A stretch of 17,604 bases of DNA. It comes from JBBQFD01 sp038321575 (GTDB lineage: Bacteria > Bacillota_I > Bacilli_A > RF39 > UBA660). The notes beneath the pieces are model-generated. The model was not told the DNA's origin, searched no databases, and was given only the letters and a program-made list of their open reading frames with translations. Positions within the stretch are counted from its first letter, which is position 1, and the number at the start of each line of letters is the position of its first letter. Where the stretch lies: assembly GCA_038321575.1 (NCBI GenBank), contig JBBQFD010000015.1, positions 1 to 17,604 on the forward strand, written 5' to 3'. Below are positions 8,089 through 14,730 of the stretch, piece after piece. A program made the position numbers and the translations under genes.

Positions 8089-9111
8089 ATGGATTTAAAA
8101 TATGTTGTTAAAAGATTAGAACATATGAATTATAAGAAGATGTTAGATATGGTTTCCTTAGTTAGTAAAAAAACTAAAAAACCAGGAATCATTATTTTTT
8201 TTGATATGGTTTATTGTGGTATTAAATATCAATGTGGTTATATTGATTATAACTTATTTGAAATGTATGACCTTAATAGCAAGCAAAGAAAAACTGTTGT
8301 AACTCGTGGGCGTAATAATGCTTATATAAAAGCTTTTAATAACTTTGATTATGCTCATATCTTTTTAAATAAGCCCGAATTTAATTTAAAATTTAATAAG
8401 TATTTAAAGAGAGATTGGTTATTACTTGATGGTTATAACTTTGATAAATTTGTAAGATTTATTCAAAATAAAGAAGCTATTATTGTTAAACCAGTTAGTG
8501 GTACTTGTGGTAAAGGAATTGAAAAGATAAGTCTTAAAGACCATGATTTAAAAGAATTATATAATTATTTAATGAATAACAAATTATTATTGATTGAAGA
8601 ATTAATTATTCAAAATGATATTATGACTAATCTATATGCTGGTGCTGTTAATACCGTCAGAATGATTACCCTTAGTAAAAATGGTAAAACTGCTATTTTA
8701 GCGGCTTATCTTCGTATTGGTAATGGTGGACGCGTTGTTGATAACTTTAATAGTGGCGGGATGGTTGCTCCGATTAATATTGAAAAAGGCATAATTGAAT
8801 ATCCGGCTTTAGATAAAGCTGGTACCTTATATGAAAAACATCCCATAACTAATACAATAATTAAAGGTTTTAAAATACCAAGATGGGATGAAGTTATTAA
8901 ATTAGCTAAAGAAGTTGCCCCAATGGTCCCAGAAATGGGGATGATTGGTTGGGATATATCAGTGAGTGTTAAAGGACCCCTACTAGTTGAGGGCAATGAA
9001 TATCCAGGTCATGATATATATCAATTACCACCACATCGTACCGATGGGATTGGTATGTTACCACAATTTGAAAGAACTCTGAAAGAATTAGGTATTAAAA
9101 AAAGATATTAA
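8089..9111 (+). CDS. Sugar-transfer-associated ATP-grasp family protein
   Basis: Predicted ATP-dependent carboxylate ligase of 340 aa resembling the ATPgrasp_ST (PF14397) family, often found beside capsule or surface-glycan genes. Visible features: an N-terminal region (about 1-125) with a conserved-looking TRGRNNAYIKAFNN (72-85), the ATP-grasp lysine and glycine loop KPVSGTCGKGI (134-144), LLIEELI (167-173), VNTVRMIT (187-194), VVDNFNSGGM (216-225), and a C-terminal metal/ATP site GWDISV then LLVEGNEYPG (298-307). The acceptor and nucleophile substrates cannot be told from sequence. The gene is a monocistron with its own promoter and bidirectional terminator. No glycan-synthesis gene is nearby, so context gives no substrate. 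The ATG has GGTGAT at 7-nt spacing. Family call fairly sure; function unknown. Confidence 0.8.
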   Translation: MDLKYVVKRLEHMNYKKMLDMVSLVSKKTKKPGIIIFFDMVYCGIKYQCGYIDYNLFEMYDLNSKQRKTVVTRGRNNAYIKAFNNFDYAHIFLNKPEFNLKFNKYLKRDWLLLDGYNFDKFVRFIQNKEAIIVKPVSGTCGKGIEKISLKDHDLKELYNYLMNNKLLLIEELIIQNDIMTNLYAGAVNTVRMITLSKNGKTAILAAYLRIGNGGRVVDNFNSGGMVAPINIEKGIIEYPALDKAGTLYEKHPITNTIIKGFKIPRWDEVIKLAKEVAPMVPEMGMIGWDISVSVKGPLLVEGNEYPGHDIYQLPPHRTDGIGMLPQFERTLKELGIKKRY

Positions 9112-9123
9112 CATATCTTTTTT
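9098..9123. terminator. Bidirectional intrinsic terminator between the ATP-grasp gene and smc
   Basis: An 11-bp A/T-rich stem with A-run (9098-9103) then GATAT, loop TAAC (9109-9112), and ATATC then T-run (9118-9123). Both strands end in a U-run, so it serves the convergent ATP-grasp gene and smc. It overlaps the stop codons of both genes. Confidence 0.75.
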
Positions 9124-12067
9124 ATTTTAAGTCTTGTAATTTAACACTTACTAATTTACTAACTCCTGATTCTTGCATCGTTATACCATATAATGTATCA
9201 ACATATTCCATCGTCTTTTTCTTATGAGTAACAATAATGAATTGGGTTTTAGTTTTAAGTTTAACTAAATAATCACCAAAACTTACAACATTACCTTCAT
9301 CTAAAGCAGCTTCTGCTTCATCTAAGATACAAAATGGTACCGGGCGAGATTTTAAGATTGCAAATAATAAACTAATAGCAGTAAATGTCTTTTCACCACC
9401 TGATAGTAAGGAAATACTTGTTAATTTCTTACCAGGAGGTGACGCTACTATTTCAATACCCGTTTCTAAGATATTACTAGCATCAGTTAATTTTAATTCC
9501 GCATGACCGCCTTGAAATAGTTCTTTAAAGGTTTCAGAGAAATTATCTTTAATAATGTTAAAAGTTGTTAAGAATTCATGTTCCATTACTTGATCCATTT
9601 CTTTAATAATTTCAAGTAGAGTATTCTCAGCATTAGTTAAATCATCACGTTGTTTAATTAAGAATTCATAACGTACACTAATACGATCATATTCTTGAGG
9701 AGCCCCAATATTAACAATACCAAGTTCTTTGATTATTCTTCTTAATTTATTTACTTTACTACGAGCTAGGGTTTCTTCCATCTCTAAGTGATAGTTAGTA
9801 ACTGCATTTTCATAAGTTAAACTATAAGTTTCACTCAAAGTCGTAATTAAAGTATCAAGTTTAACATCTAAACGATTAACTTCAATTTCTAATTCTTTTA
9901 ATTCTTTATTCTTATCATTAAAGATACTATTTTCACGTTTAATAGTGAAATTGAATTCATCTAATTCATCATTAAAACTAGTACGTTTTTTATTTAAGAT
10001 ATCTAAATCATTAATTGCATCATCTTTTACTTTAATGGCTTCATAATATTCATTTAAAATACTATCTTCTTCTTTACTTAAAGTTTTATTTAAGATGTTA
10101 TTGGTGCCATTAATCTCTTTAGTAAGACTCATTAAACGATCATGATAATCATTTACTTGATTATATTTAGCTAGATATGATTCTTCGACAATAATTTTAT
10201 CTTTATTAATTAAATATAACTTATCTTCAAGTGATTTTAAAGCATAATCACTATCATTAAGTTTAGATTCTAATTCTTTAAGCTTATTAGTTATTAAATC
10301 TAGTGATTTAATGGTGTTTTCAAGCTCATAGCGGTCATTTATGATATTATGAGACTTATTTATCGAACCACCAGTAATTGAACCCCCTACATGGATTAAT
10401 TCACCATCTAAAGTAACTACTTTATGATGATATTCAGATAACTTACTTATTTTATTAGCACTGTCTAAATCTTTAGCAATAATAACTGTTCCTAATTGAT
10501 TAGTAATAATATTGTGATACTTCTCATCATACTTAATAAGATCAGATGCGATTCCAATATAACCATTTTCCGTCTTTACTAATTTTTCAGTTTGATAATC
10601 CATTCCTTTTGGTTTAATAATATTTAGAGGAAAAAAAGTGGCACGACCTAAGTTATTATTTTTTAAATAAGTGACCGCTTCTTTAGCAGCTAATTCATTA
10701 TCAACTACTAAAAACCCACTACTCGCTCCTAAAGCTGTTGCAATTGCATTAGCATATAACTCATTTACTTCAATTAAATTACCAATTGCATTATGAATCC
10801 CTCTTAGTTTAGGATTGTTTAAAACGCTCTTAGCTGCATATGGCAAAGTAGCATTAGAATCTATTTCATTTTGAAGAGAATCAATTTTATTTTTAAGCGT
10901 TGTTTCTAAACGAATGTTATTAGCTAATTCTAAATCAATGTTACTACGAAGTTCTTTAGCTTTGTTAATATAATCTTCATGTTTTTTAACAGTAAGTACT
11001 AATTCATTTAATTCATTTTGTTTATTAGTAACTTCATTTTCTAAATTATTAATATCATTACGTAGTTTTAATTCTTCTTCTTTTAAGATAACTAAATTAT
11101 TATGAAGACGAGTATCCGCAACTTCATATTTCTTACGTTCTAAAATAATTTGTTTTTGACTATTAATCTTTTCGACTTTACTAGTTAGTTCTAATAAGTC
11201 TTTTTGTTTTAAGTCGATTTCTTTATCTAAATGACTGATTTGTAAGCGATATTCTAAAACCTTAGCTTCGCCCGTTGAATTAGATGAACTTATGTTTAAA
11301 ATATCGTTATTTAAAATATCGATTTTGTTTTTATCTTCTTGATATTTACGATTTATATTAGTAATATCACTAGTAATTAACGCTATTTCAATACCTTCTA
11401 ATTCGGCTTTAGCATTAATGTATTTTAAAGCTTCTTCTTTTTGAAGTTTAAGCGGTTCTAATTGCACGCCAATTTCAGTAATAATATCATTAACTCTTTG
11501 CATATTATTATGAGTACGTTCTAGTTTACGAAGTGCTTCTTCTTTACGTTTCTTATATTTTAAAACGCCAGCTGCTTCTTCAAAAATAATACGACGTTCA
11601 CTTGGCTTGTTACTAATTATTTCTTCGATTTTACCTTGTGATATAATGTTGAAACTTTCTTTGGCAATACCACTATCCATTAAGATATCAGTAATATCTT
11701 TTAAACGACATTTTTCACCATTAAGATAATATTCATTTGATCCATCAGTATATAAGCGTCTTTTAATTGATACTTCACTAAAATCAATGGGTAGATATTT
11801 ATCAGTATTATCAAAAACTAAAGTAACACTAGCAACATTTAGCGCATTACGTGATTTGGAACCGGAAAAAATTACGTCAGTCATTTTATCATCACCACGT
11901 AATTGTTTAACTGATTGTTCACCTAGTACCCAGCGGACAGCATCTACTACATTACTTTTCCCACTACCATTAGGCCCAACAATCCCAGTTATCCCATTGT
12001 TTAATTCAATACTGATGGAATCAGCAAACGATTTAAACCCATGAGCTTTAATTTCTTTTAAGTACAT
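9122..12067 (-). CDS. smc: Chromosome partition protein SMC (short-armed)
   Basis: ATPase of the condensin-like complex that organises and segregates chromosomes; partners ScpA/ScpB are not in the window. 981 aa, clearly shorter than typical Bacilli SMC (about 1186). Walker A is GPNGSGKS (31-38) and the Q-loop Gln is at about 144. The N-terminal coiled-coil arm runs about 165-405. The hinge, about 408-575, contains GNLIEV, ALGASSGFLVVDN and GGSITGGS. The C-terminal arm runs about 578-785, the signature LLSGGEKT is at 887-894 and Walker B with catalytic Glu is CILDEAEAALDEGN (913-926). Head and hinge motifs are intact, so the shortening lies in both arms. Two tandem ATGs exist (12070, 12067); 12067 gives the 7-nt GGTGAT spacing seen at other genes. 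Own promoter; no ftsY or rnc adjacent. Confidence 0.95.
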   Translation of the reverse strand: MYLKEIKAHGFKSFADSISIELNNGITGIVGPNGSGKSNVVDAVRWVLGEQSVKQLRGDDKMTDVIFSGSKSRNALNVASVTLVFDNTDKYLPIDFSEVSIKRRLYTDGSNEYYLNGEKCRLKDITDILMDSGIAKESFNIISQGKIEEIISNKPSERRIIFEEAAGVLKYKKRKEEALRKLERTHNNMQRVNDIITEIGVQLEPLKLQKEEALKYINAKAELEGIEIALITSDITNINRKYQEDKNKIDILNNDILNISSSNSTGEAKVLEYRLQISHLDKEIDLKQKDLLELTSKVEKINSQKQIILERKKYEVADTRLHNNLVILKEEELKLRNDINNLENEVTNKQNELNELVLTVKKHEDYINKAKELRSNIDLELANNIRLETTLKNKIDSLQNEIDSNATLPYAAKSVLNNPKLRGIHNAIGNLIEVNELYANAIATALGASSGFLVVDNELAAKEAVTYLKNNNLGRATFFPLNIIKPKGMDYQTEKLVKTENGYIGIASDLIKYDEKYHNIITNQLGTVIIAKDLDSANKISKLSEYHHKVVTLDGELIHVGGSITGGSINKSHNIINDRYELENTIKSLDLITNKLKELESKLNDSDYALKSLEDKLYLINKDKIIVEESYLAKYNQVNDYHDRLMSLTKEINGTNNILNKTLSKEEDSILNEYYEAIKVKDDAINDLDILNKKRTSFNDELDEFNFTIKRENSIFNDKNKELKELEIEVNRLDVKLDTLITTLSETYSLTYENAVTNYHLEMEETLARSKVNKLRRIIKELGIVNIGAPQEYDRISVRYEFLIKQRDDLTNAENTLLEIIKEMDQVMEHEFLTTFNIIKDNFSETFKELFQGGHAELKLTDASNILETGIEIVASPPGKKLTSISLLSGGEKTFTAISLLFAILKSRPVPFCILDEAEAALDEGNVVSFGDYLVKLKTKTQFIIVTHKKKTMEYVDTLYGITMQESGVSKLVSVKLQDLK

Positions 12068-12090
12068 CATATCACCTGCAAACTATAATA

Positions 12091-12119
12091 ATTATACTAT
12101 ATAAAGAGTTTTAAAACAA
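12091..12119 (-). promoter_or_regulatory. Promoter of smc
   Basis: On the minus strand, -35 TTGTTT (12114-12119), 17-nt spacer, consensus -10 TATAAT (12091-12096). The -35 abuts the T-run of the upstream terminator. Start near 12084, leader about 15 nt. Confidence 0.6.
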
Positions 12120-12120
12120 T

Positions 12121-12148
12121 AAAAAATCCCTTAATAGATAAGAGATTT
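12121..12148 (-). terminator. Intrinsic terminator after the 177-aa hypothetical gene
   Basis: Minus-strand stem AAATCTCTT / AAGGGATTT (9 bp with one G-U), loop of 7 nt, then T-rich tail. It begins at the stop codon of the hypothetical gene. Confidence 0.7.
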
Positions 12149-12680
12149 AATTAAGAAGAAATTGACTTAATAATTCAATTCCATTATATAAACTATCGCT
12201 TATAAAGTAATATATATCTATGAAGCGATAGTTTTTAGCCTTAGAGGTATCAATTATTAATAGGAATTTATCTTTAAATTCTTTTTTAATAATAGTAACC
12301 CGATAACGATTATATCTTTTAATAAGTAATTGAAGATCAACATCTTTAGTATCACCAAACAAATAAAGATGTTGACGATTTATATAGACACTATCTTTTA
12401 TGAAATATTTATTATGTTTTTTTACTTCCATATAATTACATATAATGTTATTTATTTTCTTTTTTTTATAATGTTTGCGCAATTTGCGAATATATACGAC
12501 TTTCTTTTTAACACCATCATTAATACTCTCTTCTTCAAGTGAATTTAAGATATCATAGGTCGTAATTTGATGATTATTATCAATTACTTTTAATAATTTA
12601 TCATCATATAAACCTATACCAAGTAATTTACCTTCTAAGTTTTTTGTTATTGAGGATAATTCATTTAATAAATCTTTCAT
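12147..12680 (-). CDS. Uncharacterised 177-aa protein
   Basis: Not recognised. A complete frame with good expression signals: extended -10 promoter, GGTGAT ribosome site 7 nt before the second of two tandem ATGs, and a downstream terminator. The N-terminal part (about 15-50) has a strand-glycine pattern, LLGIGLYDDKLLKVI followed by ITTYDIL, loosely like the nucleotide-binding start of a Rossmann or class I methyltransferase fold, but no complete SAM motif follows. A strongly basic stretch, VYIRKLRKHYKKKKINN (61-77 or so), could touch nucleic acid. The remainder alternates short strands (YINRQHLYLFGD) and an amphipathic C-terminal helix. No TM segment or signal peptide. It follows the structured RNA and precedes smc but is a separate transcription unit, so context gives little. 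Function unknown. Confidence 0.7.
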   Translation of the reverse strand: MKDLLNELSSITKNLEGKLLGIGLYDDKLLKVIDNNHQITTYDILNSLEEESINDGVKKKVVYIRKLRKHYKKKKINNIICNYMEVKKHNKYFIKDSVYINRQHLYLFGDTKDVDLQLLIKRYNRYRVTIIKKEFKDKFLLIIDTSKAKNYRFIDIYYFISDSLYNGIELLSQFLLN

Positions 12681-12695
12681 CATATCACCAACTTA

Positions 12696-12725
12696 ATTAT
12701 AACATGTTTATTGTACAAATGCCCA
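12696..12725 (-). promoter_or_regulatory. Extended -10 promoter of the 177-aa gene
   Basis: On the minus strand, TGTTATAAT (12696-12704) with a possible -35 TGGGCA (12720-12725, 4 of 6) at 18-nt spacing. The -35 overlaps the 3' strand of the closing stem of the structured RNA. The predicted start (about 12689) lies at the ribosome site itself, leaving a leader under 10 nt. Confidence 0.55.
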
Positions 12726-12890
12726 AAAATACGTTGCTGCTAACGATAAACCTGTTTCACCAGGGGGGCATCACATTATAACTTTAGGATCCTTATAATC
12801 ATATAAGTATTCAACACGGCTATAACTTTAGATTCCCAATCGCTATATTAATAAGAGATTTTCATAGCGCAGCTATCGATATTCTCAGGC
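12721..12890 (-). ncRNA. ssrS: Probable 6S RNA (RNA polymerase regulator)
   Basis: A 170-nt element without a credible reading frame. The two ends pair in a 12-bp stem (12879-12890 with 12721-12732, all Watson-Crick or G-U). After a small internal loop come five more pairs, GCTGC/GCAGC (12869-12873 with 12736-12740). A large asymmetric central bubble follows, with hairpin CCTG-GTGAAA-CAGG (12751-12764) on its 3' side. A terminal arm then pairs GGG-A-ATC/GAT-G-CCC (12831-12837 with 12766-12772) and TTATA/TATAA, ending in apical hairpin CTTATA-TGAT-TATAAG (12792-12807). Rod, bubble and 3' bubble hairpin are the known 6S design, which mimics an open promoter and binds sigma-A RNA polymerase. The 5' strand also resembles E. 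coli 6S (CTGAGA...TCG...AGC). In B. subtilis, bsrA lies near aspS-hisS, as here. A strong promoter starts at the stem's first base. No U-run terminator is seen, so the 3' end would need processing. The identity is inferred from fold and locus. Confidence 0.68.
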
Positions 12891-12897
12891 TAAATTC

Positions 12898-12926
12898 ATT
12901 ATATCACTATCAATTATGATAGTAAA
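12898..12926 (-). promoter_or_regulatory. Promoter of the 6S-like RNA
   Basis: On the minus strand, -35 TTTACT (12921-12926, 4 of 6), exact 17-nt spacer, extended -10 TGATATAAT (12898-12906). Start predicted at 12890-12891, the first base of the RNA closing stem. The -35 begins just after the stop codon of the PP-loop gene. Confidence 0.7.
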
Positions 12927-12927
12927 A

Positions 12928-13740
12928 TTAGCGGTCATAATCATCTAAAAAAGAGTGGTTTTTATCATCTTTTTTATAACCTAAAATACCATCCATATTA
13001 ACACTTTCACTTGATGAAAAGATGTTTTTAGCAGCATATGGATTATCTTTTTCTAATGCTTTAATTAAGGATTTAACTTCGACTCTTTTTGATGCACTAG
13101 AACATACCGTAATCATACAACCACAATCCATAAATTTTAAATCATTATATTTAACCCAACTAATAATATCATCTTCACGAACTAAATATAGCGGACGAAT
13201 TAATTCCAGTCCTTCAAAATTATCACTTTTTAATTTGGGCATCATTGTTTTATAACTACCATTATATAAAATATTTAACATGATAGTTTCGATAGCATCA
13301 TCATAGTGATGAGCAAGGGCTATTTTATTACAACCAAGTTCCTTCGCTTTAGCATATAAATGACCACGACGCATGCGAGCACACATATAACAAGGTTGAT
13401 TAGCCGCATGCTTACTAACGATTTCAAAGATATCACTTTTAAATATATTTAAAGGGATATCTAAAAGTAGTGCATTACTATTAATTTGATTAACATTATC
13501 AACATGATATCCAGGATCCATCGTAATAAATTCTAAATCAAAATTAACTTGATCATGACGTTTTAGTTCTTGCATACATTTAGCCAGTAACATCGAATCT
13601 TTACCACCACTAATACAAACAGCAATTTTATCATTTGCTTGAATTAACTCATATTGTTGAATTCCTTTGATAAATTTACTCCATATTTCTTTACGATATT
13701 TCTTTATAATACTTTTTTCGATTTCACGAGATTTTTCCAT
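12928..13740 (-). CDS. TtcA/TilS-type PP-loop ATPase, probable tRNA 2-thiocytidine biosynthesis protein
   Basis: Adenylating ATP pyrophosphatase that, in the TtcA family, activates C32 of tRNA for thiolation using an Fe-S cluster. 270 aa. The PP-loop is SGGKDSM (44-50). The first cysteine pair CYMC (117-120) is followed by ARMRRGHLYAKAKELG, the TtcA-type CxxC-x-R-x-RRG segment. LAHHYDDAIETIMLNILY (142-159) matches the family's GHHxDD...TLFLN helix. Downstream Cys206, Cys208 and Cys213 (DCGCMITVC) supply candidates for the third cluster ligand. ATG at 13740 follows GAGGTGAT at 7-nt spacing; an upstream in-frame ATG at 13770 would translate through this ribosome site and is rejected. No terminator separates it from the 6S-like RNA. 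Exact substrate (tRNA C32 or another nucleotide) is not proven by sequence. Confidence 0.8.
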   Translation of the reverse strand: MEKSREIEKSIIKKYRKEIWSKFIKGIQQYELIQANDKIAVCISGGKDSMLLAKCMQELKRHDQVNFDLEFITMDPGYHVDNVNQINSNALLLDIPLNIFKSDIFEIVSKHAANQPCYMCARMRRGHLYAKAKELGCNKIALAHHYDDAIETIMLNILYNGSYKTMMPKLKSDNFEGLELIRPLYLVREDDIISWVKYNDLKFMDCGCMITVCSSASKRVEVKSLIKALEKDNPYAAKNIFSSSESVNMDGILGYKKDDKNHSFLDDYDR

Positions 13741-13760
13741 ATTATCACCTCTTTTAGTAT

Positions 13761-13769
13761 ATATTAGCA
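13761..13769 (-). promoter_or_regulatory. Possible extended -10 promoter of the PP-loop gene
   Basis: On the minus strand, TGCTAATAT (13761-13769) lies just after the upstream terminator. No good -35. Start near 13754 would give a 14-nt leader with the ribosome site. A TTGTTT/TATACT pair with 17-nt spacing (13779-13784, 13756-13761) is an alternative, but its start would cut into the ribosome site. Confidence 0.4.
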
Positions 13770-13774
13770 CAGAT

Positions 13775-13801
13775 AAAAAAACAACCCATTGGGTTATTTT
13801 T
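13775..13801 (-). terminator. Intrinsic terminator after the 282-aa gene
   Basis: Core AACCC-AAT-GGGTT extends through a T-G pair into A/T pairs, about 11 bp in all, with a T-run of seven on the minus strand (13775-13781). It overlaps the stop codon of the gene. Confidence 0.8.
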
Positions 13802-14642
13802 TAATCATTGTTTTCATTGATTCGTTTTCATCAATTAGTTGACCAGCATAATGACTAATATCAATAATACTTTGATAATCTTTTAACTTAGTATTATAAT
13901 ATTCAAGCTTGGTTTTGATTGATAGATTGCTTGGAATCAAGGTCATTTCTGGTTCATTTTTAATAATCATTTTAGTAGGTAATAAGATCTTTTGATTTTG
14001 AAGAAACATAGCATTATCAGCTTTAGATAATACAATGAATGTTTCTAGATAGTTTTTACCTTCGGCATCTTTAGCAATTCCTAATGCTGAATAATCAGCA
14101 TAAGCTTCGTTGGTTTCACGCATTAGGAAGTATCTAGAATTCATGTTATTAGCATCTTTTTTAATCATTAAATCTTTATTAAGATCAACAATAATGAATT
14201 TCATGTCTTTGTAGTTAATTAAATCCTTAAATAATTTACAACGAACGTTAATACGATAAGGATTAATTAATGTAAGATTATTTATTTTATTAGCTTCGAT
14301 TATTTCGTTAGGATTGTCCGCAATTAATTTAAGTATTTGATATGTTGTGACACGATCATCACCAATCTTCTCTTTTAAAAAACCACTATTAATGATTTGT
14401 TTACAATCAAAGCCTAATAAATGAGCAATACATTGTTCAATAAAAGCTATATCAATTACTTCACCATTTGACAAGCTAATAATCGCATTTTCATTACGAA
14501 TAGTTTTTTCATATAATTCTAATGCTTCTTTTAACATTTGTAAAGCCAAAATTGTATATTCTTGGCCGGGATAATCCATTTCTGGATTACTAAAAATTTG
14601 CGGCCTGGCTGATATGATCTCATGTTTGGTTAACGGTTTCAT
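13794..14642 (-). CDS. Uncharacterised 282-aa protein
   Basis: Not securely recognised. It is a soluble, complete frame with promoter, AAGGGGA ribosome site 8 nt before ATG, and terminator. The N-terminal 50 residues are helical (GQEYTILALQMLKEALELYEKT lies at about 26-47). Then comes a strand pair and FIEQCIAHLLGF (67-78), a segment resembling the HLLG(L) core of phage-type PBECR4 nuclease-like domains. Next are ILKLIADNPNEI (about 103-114), a strand-rich middle (LINPYRINVRCKLFKDLIN, MKFIIVDL), YFLMRETNEAYAD, and LETFIVLSKAD. The C-terminal 40 residues are helical and charged. The PBECR4 likeness is weak and from memory of the family; no catalytic residues can be assigned. It stands alone between the aspS terminator and the PP-loop gene. 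Confidence 0.65.
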   Translation of the reverse strand: MKPLTKHEIISARPQIFSNPEMDYPGQEYTILALQMLKEALELYEKTIRNENAIISLSNGEVIDIAFIEQCIAHLLGFDCKQIINSGFLKEKIGDDRVTTYQILKLIADNPNEIIEANKINNLTLINPYRINVRCKLFKDLINYKDMKFIIVDLNKDLMIKKDANNMNSRYFLMRETNEAYADYSALGIAKDAEGKNYLETFIVLSKADNAMFLQNQKILLPTKMIIKNEPEMTLIPSNLSIKTKLEYYNTKLKDYQSIIDISHYAGQLIDENESMKTMIKK

Positions 14643-14669
14643 ATAATATTCCCCTTTTCAAATGACGTT

Positions 14670-14698
14670 ATACTATCATATATAAAGCCTGTAGTCAA
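14670..14698 (-). promoter_or_regulatory. Promoter of the 282-aa gene
   Basis: On the minus strand, -35 TTGACT (14693-14698, 5 of 6), 17-nt spacer, -10 TAGTAT with upstream TG (TGATAGTAT, 14670-14678). Start near 14663, leader about 20 nt. Confidence 0.6.
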
Positions 14699-14700
14699 AT

Positions 14701-14725
14701 TAAAAGGTATTGACTAGCAATACCT
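14701..14725 (-). terminator. Intrinsic terminator after aspS
   Basis: Minus-strand stem AGGTATTG / CAATACCT (14718-14725 with 14705-14712), 5-nt loop, followed by TTTTAATTTG. It begins 5 nt after the aspS stop and ends the hisS-aspS unit. Confidence 0.75.
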
Positions 14726-14730
14726 AATTA

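Noticed and set aside
8706..8996. 96-aa minus-strand frame
   Set aside because: Antisense to the well-supported ATP-grasp gene; no start signals and no recognisable motif.
11787..12044. 85-aa plus-strand frame
   Set aside because: Antisense to the SMC head domain (Walker A region), whose reading is unambiguous.
12763..12768. G6 run as G-quadruplex or sequencing artefact
   Set aside because: A single short run; three of its bases take part in the terminal-arm pairing of the structured RNA.
12721..12890. Riboswitch controlling the 177-aa gene
   Set aside because: The gene has its own promoter overlapping the end of the element, there is no terminator or ribosome-site sequestering hairpin before the ATG, and no conserved core of a riboswitch class I know (TPP, SAM, FMN, c-di-AMP, c-di-GMP, lysine, cobalamin) is present.
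12721..12890. Bacterial SRP RNA, tmRNA or RNase P RNA
   Set aside because: No SRP GGAAGGAAGCAGCC-type loop, no tRNA-like ends of tmRNA, and no GAGGAAAGUCC core of RNase P; length also disagrees with tmRNA and RNase P.
13741..13770. Upstream ATG for the PP-loop gene
   Set aside because: It would translate through the GAGGTGAT ribosome site and would start at or before the predicted transcription start.
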